The notes beneath the pieces are model-generated. The model made no database searches and had not been told where the DNA came from. It saw only the letters and a program-made list of their open reading frames with translations. 64,000 nucleotides of DNA, taken from contig OX419755.1 in assembly GCA_948567375.1 (NCBI GenBank), forward strand, positions 74,918,931 through 74,982,930. The letters are read 5' to 3'. The position numbers were made by a program, and so were the translations under genes. Numbering within the stretch: the stretch's first letter is position 1; every line of letters starts with the position of its first letter. Of the stretch, positions 11,393-22,154 are shown piece after piece. The stretch is from Lunularia cruciata. Lineage: Eukaryota > Streptophyta > Marchantiopsida > Lunulariales > Lunulariaceae.

Positions 11393-14300
11393 GGAGGTTG
11401 GCTGTTGAGCTCATCTTTCGAGCTTCGAAATAAATAAAGAACCACTAATGGAGTTGGGACATCAAATTTTTCCCTAATTTAGCAGTCATAGACACATTTC
11501 TGTCAGAAATACGTCACGGGGTAAGTAGGGCTAGACCTGCGACAGCGCTTCTGGGAATATGAACCTTATTTCTAGAATTCGGGTCTGTTCAGTATGCCTT
11601 CCTACTACCTAACGATTTGGTACACTAGTGATTGTTTGCAAGTCTATAACGAGGACATTGAGATGAAAAATTTGGACAAGGGAACTGATAGATAGTCTGG
11701 GCTTCTGCAATCCCATTGTGGTTTGCCAGGTGGTGTGATAAGGATTCTAGAAGAGACATCACTATTTTCGCAAATAAGGAAAGACAACTTAAGGGATGGT
11801 TACATATGTCCTGCTTGAGGAGGTTTGTCATTTAGTGCTTGAGGATAGTCGTCTAAGAACCAGAATATTCTGAATCAACAATGCAGGCAGAACTCTGGAA
11901 GGATTTTCGCTCCATTGGAGGTGAATCGGGGATGCCATAACAAACAAAGATTCATGCTGGGATCTGGGAGATTCTCAGGTTGTGAAAGTTGGTCCAATTT
12001 GCACCTCCACCATGCAGAGTATGAAAACCATACTTCAGCTTTTCGCCATCTCCTATGCTGGTATAATTTTAAGGATATTTTATAGTCAATCGATGCAATT
12101 TCCGATCAGTAATCGAAGAGACAGTTGATATCATGAAGGCATCGACAACTGTGCTTGATTATGCTTGTCCGAATGAAATGAAGCTCCGGCTGGAAGAAGG
12201 ATGTGAGATAGCATGTAGGTCTGTCGTTCAGTCTTCACTTCATGCTTCTTCAAAGTTGTGCTCCTCTGCACTTTTGCACATCTGAATCTTTCTTCTGTCC
12301 TGTAAAACCTCAAACCGTCTTCCTTGTCATGTGGAAAGAGAAGTCGTCCTTCTGTTCTGTTAGCGACTACTCCATGTTGCCCAAGTAAATGGTGGTGATG
12401 GATACACTCTATCCAGCTGTTACGGTAAAATGGCGATGGCTGATCACAAATATAAATCGATTTCTACGGTGAAGAAGAAATTGTTACACTCCCATCTTCG
12501 TTCACTTACCTCAACGTCAACGTCAAATTTAATATGGTATGTCACTGTCAATACTTTGACTGGTTCGGACGCCTTACTAAGTGACTTCAGTCTTTACACT
12601 AATTAGCCGCAGGCTAACCTCTGAAGTAGAAGTAGTAAATTGAATTTGGCTGTTATGAATCTAAAGAAAGAAGTTTCGATTTGCTCTTAATTCATTTCCT
12701 TTCTCCGTATCAGAGCTTTCTTAGATGAAATTAATGTCGAGTGATTGGTCGACACAAGAATCATCTGAATTGCTGCGTTGGTTCAAATTATACATATCTG
12801 TTCTTGGATCCCGTGAGCTTCTAGATCATGTCTAAACACGGCTCCCTCTTCTTGTATACAGGTTATACACGGAAGCTTACACAATAAAAACTATAATGAC
12901 ACTGTAAATGTACGAAATGACACCACTTAACAATATACATACGTTTCAAATAACGAGTTTGACGTGTATGAAATTAAAATAGGTGAGAAATATGAAGTTG
13001 TCGCAGCCTGATAACAACATGAAGTGAAACAACAATATTCATGTGGTATATAAGCAATTCGAATGAGCTGTGTAAATACAAAGGAACTAAATTTGTCTAA
13101 GCATAGTATTTCATGTCTGATGAATAATTGAGTACAACATACATAACTCAACTGACAGGCATCAAATGTCTTATATCAACCTGGGGCCTTCTGGAGAACC
13201 TGCAAATCCTCAACATAGAGACATGATAATCAAGATTGTCTTATCTAGCGCATATAACCACAGTTATGGAAACAATGTAAACATGTATATCATCAACTAG
13301 AGGAGGACATTCTTCCCACTACCAACGAGATGACCTGCAAAGCCCCGTTAACCCCCCTGGGATGAAGTCAAGTAGGAGAATAACACGGACACGCAGGGCT
13401 CACCAATTTTAGCTAAACTCAAAAGTATGAGTTATTGTATTTGAAGGTGGTGACATGATAAACTCCCTGGATTTAAAACATAAGATCAGATTTGTTTTTA
13501 AGGTTCAATTTTCTTTCTAAAGCCTTTCTTTCTATATACCACTCTTAACATCTATCTGAAACTAATTTTAATCATGTGACATATGTATATCTCTATATAT
13601 AATTAGATATATTTTTGGATAATTTTATACATCTACTTGTGCTTATGAAATAGTACTAAAATATTATTTATTGGAATTAAGTTTAGCTAAACCTTTAGAA
13701 TTTATAAATTCATCATTTTAATTAAATTGTGAAATATAATAAAAGTAAATCTACTTTAATTTATATGATTATCCCTATCAAGAGTACCTTCATTACGGGG
13801 TACCTTCATAGAGTAAGAAGCTAAACTTATGGCCTAGAACTTATGAAACAGGTATCTCCACCAAGTAGAGGACGATTCCCATTTACACTCGATAATTTTA
13901 CATGGAGAGTGGGGAATAAGCAAGATGGAGGGAATTGTGGTCTCTTTTGGCTCTTTTGCAGTGTTGTTATATACTCTTCTCCCTTAACACATCAATATGT
14001 GTTTATTTGTATATGAAATACAGGATATGCAGAGGAAGTGTTTGCAGGGTAGAATAAGTGCATGATCAAAATGATAGTTAACGGAATCAATATGAAAGTG
14101 TACGAATAACATGTGTCAAATAGTGTTTGCAAATGGGTAAGTCTCAACTTTATTTTAGTCTATCAGTGTTATTCTAATGGTTGTAAGTCTCTATATTATT
14201 ATCAATATCCTCTAAAGATTTAACCTTCTGTTGATTTCTAATCTCACTTGTCTCCTGTACTCGCGAGAGTAAACTCAGGATTATCTTCGTCTTACCTAAA

Positions 14301-14599
14301 CTTGTTGGGTGATAAAAGTGAGGGCACAAACTGTCATCATCATGCTGTAAGAGATAACAAATAACAAATATTGTGGTCATATGACTCATCCACTTGTAGT
14401 GTATATCTCCAAGACTAGCATATTAATAACCACAAGATGAGAGGAAAGCAAAGGTACAAAAAGTACACACTATGCAAAAGACACCATAGACACTATAGAT
14501 AGTAGGTATATTTCACTACGCCAAATTGATAGAGATTTTATTTATGCACACAGTTCACTTTCTCACACTCAAAACTACTCTGTGTTATGATGTCACTAA
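11393..14599. other. Intergenic stretch, no recognised gene
   Basis: The 3' flank of the AP-3 gene is of mixed composition to about 13.4 kb. After that the sequence turns strongly AT-rich. All frames on both strands are short and lack motifs. Nothing could be assigned. Confidence 0.5.
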
Positions 14600-16130
14600 A
14601 GATTCTAATGATCTTCCTATCGAGTGCTCTCAAAGATGACAAGAAGGTCGGGAAGGAAGAATTGTGCAAAGTAGGTAAATTGGTTGATAAGCAATATTGG
14701 AGGAGCATACACCAATGAAACCAATGGATCTCCTTGTAAAGGAAGTTTAATACATAAAGGATATATTCTACAAGGGTGGCATCTAAGAAGTCAAATCAGA
14801 GACAAAGGGTGACAAAGTCCTCAAACCCTACTGCACTCAAAGAATGCATAAGTAATCTATAGATATAATATAGTCCTTTGGAAGTTGGAGATGAGGAGAG
14901 AACCTAAAGAAGATAAGTTCTACACTTTGATACCCTAGAAGATGAAGCTTGATAGTCAAGTGATCTACAAGGCCAAAAATTTATATATCATCTGCCAAGG
15001 AAAGAAACACATAATTTGGCATAGCCAAAGTAGTAGATCAAAGGCACTCCAGTGCAAGAACTATACTAGTACTTAACACTTAAGTAGTTGATGTAAAAAA
15101 TAAACACTTGCTATTATTATAGCCCCTCAATTTACTAATTAAAACTACTAAAGGAAAAATCTCTTTGAAAGCAATTCCTAAGATGCTCATAAACTATTTT
15201 AGACGAACCTCTTGAGAAGAGGCATGGAGTAGTAAACAATACATATGGCAAAAGTTATATATAAAAGCATAATAACTCCTTATGTTAATACTCTAAGATC
15301 TTTGATTTTACTACCTCTCCTAATGGAGGATGTAATAGGTGTAAGGAGTAAATAATATCATCAATAGAATTAACTATAGACAAAAGATATAGAGCTTGTG
15401 CCATTTACTATACTCTCTCGCTTATCGCAAGATCATACTTTGTTGTGATTGAATGAATCTGTAATATTTTGTGATTGAAACTATCTCCTCAAATATATTA
15501 TGTAAACAAACTCCTCTTGATGGTCCAATCCTTAACTAAATATTTTGAAATCTAACTGTATTTATCTCTACACCACATCCCCCTAGTATAATAACTATAC
15601 TATCTTAGGAGTAAGAGAAACAAGAACTGTGCTAACTTGTACGAAGGATTAGTGCCAATTGAGTAAACAAAGAGTTTATCTAACTTAATCATTGAATGCA
15701 AAAGAATACTTATGGAGTAAACAAGGACATGTAAAATCAATCTCAAATAGCTTTAAAATATAACGCAAATACTCACCACTCTCATGACTTGATATGGATA
15801 TGCAAAATGGTCGATGAAAGAATTAACATACACCAAATGTTAAGAATGTTTATTACATAGCATACTCACTTGGGTATCCCAAGTGATCCAATCATAATCA
15901 ATGTGCATCTTTCCCGAATGTGAAGGATGCTTATGTAAAAACATCCCTCACTTGGGCTATCCCAAGTGATCCAATCAGAATCAATGCGCATTTTTTCCAA
16001 GGGGTCTTTACCTTCCATGGTAAACAGTCTATAATACATTGGCTATGGTGTATGCACTGCTCTAGATGGCAGCACATGGGAAGTAAAACCATAACTAGTA
16101 CAACAATAACTATAGTAATAGAGATGCTTC
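14600..16130 (-). mobile_element. Decayed, internally deleted copy of the RT retroelement (copy 2)
   Basis: Read on the minus strand, this tract follows the retroelement at 44.26-46.19 kb piece by piece. The 5' part (16130 down to about 15860) matches the block with TTTACC, GGTAAAGACC and CACTTGGGAT at 44.27-44.45 kb. The middle matches the CTCAAGAGG...GTCAAGGATGG block near 45.14 kb. The 3' part matches the GGCCTTGTAGATCA and CTTCCAAAGG blocks at 45.81-45.96 kb and the TACTCTCCTCTAGTATTGCTTG block near 46.1 kb. The section that would hold the RT catalytic core (about 45.25-45.80 kb of copy 1) is missing. All frames are full of stops. The match was made by eye, so borders are approximate. Confidence 0.7.
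15867..16002. repeat. 82-bp tandem duplication with internal inverted repeat
   Basis: CACTTGGG-TAT-CCCAAGTG followed by ATCCAATCATAATCAATG starts at 15867 and recurs with few changes at 15949. Each unit carries its own 8-bp inverted repeat. It lies in the 5' part of retroelement copy 2; copy 1 has only one such unit. Confidence 0.75.
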
Positions 16131-18087
16131 ATTTTGTATCTCTTCATATCCAAAAACCATAACTCATTCACATTCTAGCTTATATAAATAAATGGTAACT
16201 CTTAAAACCGTTTAAACTATAAATACTTATTACTTCTATTTCATAACTCTAAATCATTTTTCTACGTTCAAATAGAACCAAGAGATGAGAAACAAAATAT
16301 CCCAAGTATACTTTTCAAACTAGACTCAAGTAGAAACCAAAAGATGTGAAACAAAATATCCCAACCCATCACTGGTGGGAGAACGTCTCAATTGGTAAAC
16401 CATATCTCTCATGGATCCTTCATTTTACGCATGTGAGGAGACTGCTTCTTGTCTACAAATACCTTTCTATTGATGATATAGTTCAAGAAGTTTGTGGTGT
16501 GCCGGTTAGCTGACGTTTCGAGTAGCAGAGAGTTTGTGCTGAACACGATGATGCTTTCTGATCTTCAATCCGAGTCCGGGAAGGTCATGAGATTCAAGCT
16601 TTAGACCCCGTGACGAGCACACTTGACCGAACAGATCAATCCATATATGCCAGGGTGAAAGCTCAACAGCAACTTATCAGTAAGGGGATCAACTATTGCT
16701 CTAACCTGGGCCCGCATTGGAACAAGAGATTGTCATGAGTCCCTCTCAATCAGTGCGCAATTTCTCGCGTCTTGTTACGCTGCTGGTCTCGATTTTACCA
16801 TGTTCAGGTGCCTGACAGGATGTTTGGTCACGTTTGCAGCAGTGTTTGTGAACGATTTATACTTAAACGAGTGATGAACTTAAGTGAAGGTGCAAGGTCG
16901 AATGGAAACTTAAATTGATCTATTGCGTTGTTTTCTATTCTGAAAAATTAGTGAAGTCGCGTTCTCGACGGTAAATAAAACTCTTATATTTTCGCCAGTT
17001 GATCTTTTCTCCTGACATGTCCTCGGAGTATTCCACATCAACTGTATCTACCGATCAATTGTGTATGATTATCTGGAAGTGAGGTGGTCTAATGTAAAGC
17101 CCTCAGCAGAGAAAAGATCCTTAGACAAAGCGAAGTCCCATCGTAAGCTGGGCCGAAACTTGTGGGGGAATGCCAGTCTGAGTAGAGATCTGATTCTTCA
17201 CTCGGAAAACAGCATGAGCTTAATTTCTGCAGCAGTTCGGATCTCTCGGCTGAGCAGGGGGCCTCTCCCCTCCCCTCCGCTTCCCTGGCCCCCGCACTGG
17301 ATCGCTCGCTCTCAAGTGTTTGCTGACAGAAGGAATTCACGCCGTCCGTCCCTTGAGCAGTGGTAGTAGCTAGATCTCGTCACCGGGCGGGCTTAAGGAT
17401 TCTGGAATCAAGCAGAAACCATAACGTTGAAAGAACTGTTACTGGTGTCACCAAAATATCAATCCCCTACCCCTCGCCTGATGGTAATCAGATTGAGGTT
17501 CACTAGATTTAAGTAAAGTGGACAATGAATCTAAAGGAGGCAGTTCAGTTTGTTATCAGTGGCTCCGGGAGAAAATCCTGGTTTCTCCAAGTATGGAAGT
17601 CCACTGCACAAGAGTGTTTGTTTGAACTGCATGATGAGGAAATCGGAAGATAAGAACATGGAATCAAAGCAGCCAGTGAGCCCGTGCTCCCGTTGAGCTG
17701 CTCAGGTCCATAACCGAGATGGAGATCTGAACTTACACTGCCAACCACTCGCAAGGTAACCGCCAAAGAATCGGCTCTTATATTAAGGACATTTCAACGG
17801 CCTCGACTTCCTGGGAGTAGTATATGTAATCTTTATGAGGCCCGGCCCCATATATACAGCAGCACTGCAGTTGTGGTATAATACAGACACTCAACCGTCT
17901 ACCAAGAGCTTTTCCTGCCTTGGCTAGGTGGCTGGATCGTCTCAAGGCTCTAGCCGTTCTGCTTCTCGTTGCCTAAAGAGGACCACAATTTTCCACTCGT
18001 TATGCCATTCTGAGGTCATCCAGACAGAAGAGGTTCAGCAAAATCCTGTTGCAAGAAAAACTTGTTGAAAGGAAGACTGAGACATTA
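16131..18087. other. Intergenic stretch and upstream region of the pectate lyase gene
   Basis: AT-rich sequence ends near 16.4 kb and ordinary composition follows. Two opposed frames around 17061-17366 have no conserved motif and are read as chance. The 300 bases before the lyase start carry a TATA box and the leader. Confidence 0.5.
17851..17856 (+). promoter_or_regulatory. Candidate TATA box of the pectate lyase gene
   Basis: TATATA in the context CCCCATATATACAGCAGC lies about 240-275 bp before the candidate start codons. The GC-rich flanks make it stand out. This predicts a transcript start near 17880; it is not tested. Confidence 0.5.
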
Positions 18088-20783
18088 ATGAGCATGAAGT
18101 TCCAAGTATGCAAACCCAAGACCTCAATGAAGTTCTTAGTATTTAGTATAGGTTTTGCATTGCTGATGATCGTGGGAACGGCAGATCAGGCAATAGATCC
18201 ATCAACGATCATGCTTCAAAAACTGGATGCTGTGATCACAGCCTTGGAGAAGGCACAGAAAGCGCCAGTGATCTGCAAAGGTTGTGGCTCGGGATTAGCA
18301 GCTGCAATCTCTGGTGCAAACGATGCCCAACTCTTAATATCGTCCAACCAACTGCAGGTGGCTAGACAGAAAGTGGCTGCTGCAAGGAACTCTACTACCA
18401 AGTGCCAAGAACTTCTTCGTCGAACTAGCGTTAAGGTAAAGCTAATCTGCATTCCCCCTCAAATCATGTACTCTTTTGTGGTTAGCGGACAAGCATGCGA
18501 ACGAGGTATCTGCTGGTCATGTCGTGCTCCTCTTTTGGGGTTCTAGCAATCTCAACATCTTTTCCTTGAAGCCCATTAGTCATTATAAGTGAACTGGAAT
18601 TCCTTAGGATTGGACTTTGTCCAATCCTAAGGGATCAAAGCCCAAATTCACCCGATTGTAATCGGCTATACGAGAAGCAGAAACACCAGCTCCAACTCCA
18701 CCTTGTTTATGTGCTCATTAGTTGCGAATCTTATGCTTCCAAGTTGGATGAACTTTAGTATATATTAGTGTTTGATCTTCATGGTTCGTTGTGTGTTGTT
18801 CCAGTCTCCAATGCCTGCAGCTCTCTTTCGCCTGACATCACGAGCAGATCGAGAGCTCGAGGAAGTGGAAGCCTATCTGCCCTTTGACGATAGCGTAGTC
18901 TGGACTGGTAGTTTTGACTTCAGCGAAGCATTGGAAAACTATACCCGGTCATTCAGTCACCAAGTCGACAATGCAGGTTTAATCTATCTCTTGACAAAGA
19001 CATTGCAGATTTACTTTCCTTCATCTTCTAGTGGTGATTCTCAGGTGGACAAAGTGGTGAAACAGAACAAACTTATTTGGACCAGCATGATGCTTCTCAC
19101 ACAGATCTGGGATTAGTCGCCTTTCCTTGTTGTATGTTCACGAAGGTTCAAGTTTCATCCTCATCTGAGTGTCATACAGCTTAGTCCTGAACACAAATAC
19201 GAGCTTCACCAAGTCTTCAATCTGTGTTGATTTCTGTCTGTCTGCAGGTACTGATGGGCTGCCACAGATAACATGTCCTTCAAATCTGGTTGATGGAACC
19301 ACATGCCAGTATGCAGCATGTGCCAGAGGCCGTGGCCTAGTGAGTTGCTCGATTGGATTCGCTAAGGGTGTGGTTGGAGGATACCACGGATTGGATTACA
19401 CAGTCACAAGAGACGACGATGTTCCAGAGAATCCACCCCCTGGAACTTTGAGATACGGGCTGAATCTTGCAAAAACTCATCCAGGGGGAGCTTGGATCAC
19501 CTTCTCCAGGGACATGGTAATCGAACTCCGAGGCATGATGTGGGTTCACAGCCACACCACAGTCGATGGCCGTGGCTTCAATATAACTCTGCAGAAGCAC
19601 AGCATGGTGGTCGGTGGTGCGAAGCAGGTGATTCTGGAGAATTTCGGTATAAACACAGTGCGAGGTGGAGATACGGTCCACATCTTCTCGGGCTCCTCGA
19701 AAGTTTGGGTCGATCATTTGACCTCGTTTGGGGGGGATCTCGGTTTGGTAAGTGTGCTGCAAGGATCGAGCGATGTGACCATCTCCAATTGTAGGCTGCA
19801 AAACCATAATTTCAACATGCTGTTAGGCGCTTCCGATCATGACGAGCAGGACAGGGAGTTGCGAGTCACTGTGTTTCGTAATCATTTTATCGACTCCATG
19901 CAGCGAATGCCCCACTGCCGGTGTGTACCTCACCCATGATTGCAGCTTCCGTCCTTCAATGTGTACAGTGGGTTAGAGTTCTTCCCTCAAGATGGAAACT
20001 ACAGCAGTTAGTCTGGTCTTTATTCCAGATGAAATAATCGTGTTCACAACAAGCATCTCTTGTCGGTCATCTACAATGATTTGCCTTAACTATTCTTACG
20101 GTAGAAAATATATGGCTGCTTCACCAAACATACTACTTAATCTGGGTCTGATGACTTCAGCAATGGCAACTAGTCTTGTATTCGAAGAATATTGGTCTCT
20201 ACACTCGCTTTTCTGGTCTTTAGTATTGACTAGTTAGCTTAATCAATTTGGGCTCAACTTTGAACGTGATTGAAAAGCATATTTAGTCTCGATTAGCGCA
20301 GAGAATCAGTCATCTAGACCATTTCGTTCGCTTTGATGCACCAAAAGACTGCTGACTTAACAAGAATCGGTGACTGGAATCCTTTCTTTATTCTTCTGTA
20401 GGTGGGGATGGTGTCATGTGGTGAACAACCTATACACCAATTGGGGGTACTACGCCATCGGAGCTCGAGTGAATGCTCGAGTGAGGACGGAGAACAACGT
20501 TTTCATGCCTGGCAAGATCAGAGAAGTGACTCCTTGGCACCCAGGAGCAGCAGCTGGCTCGTTCGATATGAGTGCCAGAATCGAATCGAGAGGCGATTTG
20601 CTTCTCAACGGAGCTACGTTCCATCAGTTCCTCACTGCCACCCACGACGTCAAACCTCCCTATCCGAATGGAGAGTACCCCCCTGTGATCGGGGCGGACA
20701 AAATATACCGCTTTGTTCAGAATTGTGCCGGCCAGCAGACTCAAAAGACTGTGTTCACCTGCCAGCACTCATCGCTTGTCTGA
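18088..20783 (+). CDS. Secreted pectate lyase-like protein (PL1), 4 exons, divergent Ca2+ site
   Basis: Exons are 18088-18435, 18805-18976, 19248-19920 and 20402-20783 with matching phases: 524 residues from ATG 18088, or 511 from ATG 18127. The later start gives a clean signal peptide (MKFLVFSIGFALLMIVGTA), so export to the wall is likely. About 165 residues of unrecognised N-terminal region follow, then the PL1 beta-helix: CPSNLVDGTTCQYAACARG, ARGRGLVSCS, GYHGLDYTVTRDDD, PGTLRYGL, DGRGFNI, KVWVDH, RNHFIDSMQRMPHCR and HVVNNLYTNWGYYAIG. PL1 enzymes cleave homogalacturonan by beta-elimination. The QRMP arginine is kept, but the usual plant DGLVD Ca2+-binding motif reads LGLVS here, losing both acidic ligands. 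It may therefore have altered or no lyase activity. Family assignment is firm, activity open. Confidence 0.9.
18602..18632. repeat. Perfect 14-bp inverted repeat in pectate lyase intron 1
   Basis: CCTTAGGATTGGAC (18602-18615) and GTCCAATCCTAAGG (18619-18632) are separated by TTT. It would form a strong hairpin in the pre-mRNA, 167 bases after the donor site. Confidence 0.9.
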
Positions 20784-21317
20784 AGTTTTCAACCCCAGCA
20801 GCAGCAGCAAAAACAAGTTGTAGAGGCACCTCTGTCAATACTTATAAAGTTACTCCCTTCTTCCTTTTACTTTCTCAATCTCGTTGCTCTTCAATCTTGT
20901 AAAGAGGAAAGAACCCTTTCATATCCACTCTTATAAATACGATGATCTATTTACTCATACAACATCATCAAACTCACATCAAACGAATTGTATGGGTTTC
21001 TTTCTCGGAGCTAAAGTCCAACTAAATTCATTGAGGGCCACATGAACATGCTAATGTGAAATAGATGTACATGAGCGATTCAAGCCCAAAACTAACCAAC
21101 CCACAAGCAAAAAGAAAGTTGAGGAACTCCTACGTACAAGGAGAGGTCAATTGCGAGGATTTTGTCCTTGCTTGTCAACGACCATGGACAGAAGGTGGCT
21201 TTTGGGAAACAAGAGAAGCGTAAACTAGCTTTCTCCGTCGTCATTGGACCCGATTAGGGTGATGGATGGAAACCCATAGGCTAACTACCTACAGAACTCA
21301 GTGACCCACATTGCAGT

Positions 21318-21370
21318 GACCCACTTGATGGGGTCTTCCCATCCTTCATTTTTCCTACGCGGTCGCCTTT
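21318..21370 (+). repeat. Fragment resembling the RT-retroelement 3' tail
   Basis: A string like GATGGGGTCTTCCCATCCTTC followed by TTTTTCCTACGCGGTCGCCT recurs at 57167-57210. In diverged form it is also found at the 3' end of the retroelement near 47560-47595 (CATGGGGTCTTTCTAGGCGGTAGCC). It is probably a 3' stub of the same family. Confidence 0.55.
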
Positions 21371-22068
21371 CTCTCATTGCAATCAGGAGAGTTCATACAT
21401 ATCTATAACATCAACGCTGCTACTACTACTACTGGTGACGACAACAGATTGATAGACGACGGTTTCTTTCCATGAAGGCATTCAAGTGCACCAGATGTAG
21501 ATGTAAACTGTAGTGAGTCGTAGCAATCCATCCATCCATTCATCCATCCGTCCATGCTTTGGTTGTCTCTCTGCGGTTTTTACAAGGCATGTCGTAAACA
21601 GCAGATCCGAAGGAAGAGGAGAAAGTCCGTTTGTTACGACCCTCCTCCCTCCCTCCCTGTAGCCCTCTCTCTCTGTGTCAACTACTGCACACAAAAACAC
21701 AGAGCATAGCAGTACCGTGTGTATGTGTGTGTGCAGCACCACCCACCAACCTAATTCTTCTTCTGTCAAGTGGTGGTAAAGTTTGCCTATCTCCAGTGGT
21801 GTCTCTTCTGCCTGCACTTCACGTTTCTATCTCTGTCTCTCTCTCTCTCTCGTGATTGACAGACAGACAGACATCCGCAATTACGGTGGGGAAGATAGAT
21901 CGGATCTCTGCAAATCATTCTTTACGATTGATTTCACTGTCTGGAATTTGAATCGCCGAGGTGAATTATAATTAGCAGCAGGAGCAGCAGCGCCAGGAAC
22001 GAGGGGGAGGGAGCCATGAGCAGTAATTGCGAAATTTAAGATCATTGGAAGAGGAGAGGAGAATTTTA

Positions 22069-22110
22069 TTGTTGTTGTTGTTGCTGCTGCTGCCGCTGCT
22101 GCTGCTGCTA
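22069..22110 (+). repeat. TTG/CTG trinucleotide tract in IDH leader
   Basis: Five TTG units run into CTG units with one CCG interruption and end about 45 bases before the IDH start codon. Such tracts are length-variable and may affect translation. Confidence 0.9.
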
Positions 22111-22154
22111 GGTAGTAAGTAGTGCGCAGCCCAGGGAGGTGTGAAGGGTTAATT

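Larger units (their letters stand above)
20784..22154. promoter_or_regulatory. Intergenic region and simple-repeat-rich leader of the IDH gene
   Basis: The region holds the lyase 3' UTR, then a fragment resembling the RT-element tail (21318-21370), then several simple repeats: an ATCC-type tetranucleotide run at about 21526-21555, a CT run at 21834-21851, GACA units at 21858-21873 and the TTG/CTG run at 22069-22110. A short upstream frame ATG...TAA (7 codons) lies at 22016-22039, ahead of the main ATG at 22155. The CT-rich and trinucleotide tracts look like a leader or core promoter of a housekeeping gene. Confidence 0.55.

Noticed and set aside
17061-17366. Opposed frames upstream of the lyase gene
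   Set aside because: Both strands are open because of local GC-rich sequence; neither shows a domain or conserved splice sites.
19337-19807. 156-codon antisense frame
   Set aside because: It is the reverse-strand shadow of pectate lyase exon 3.
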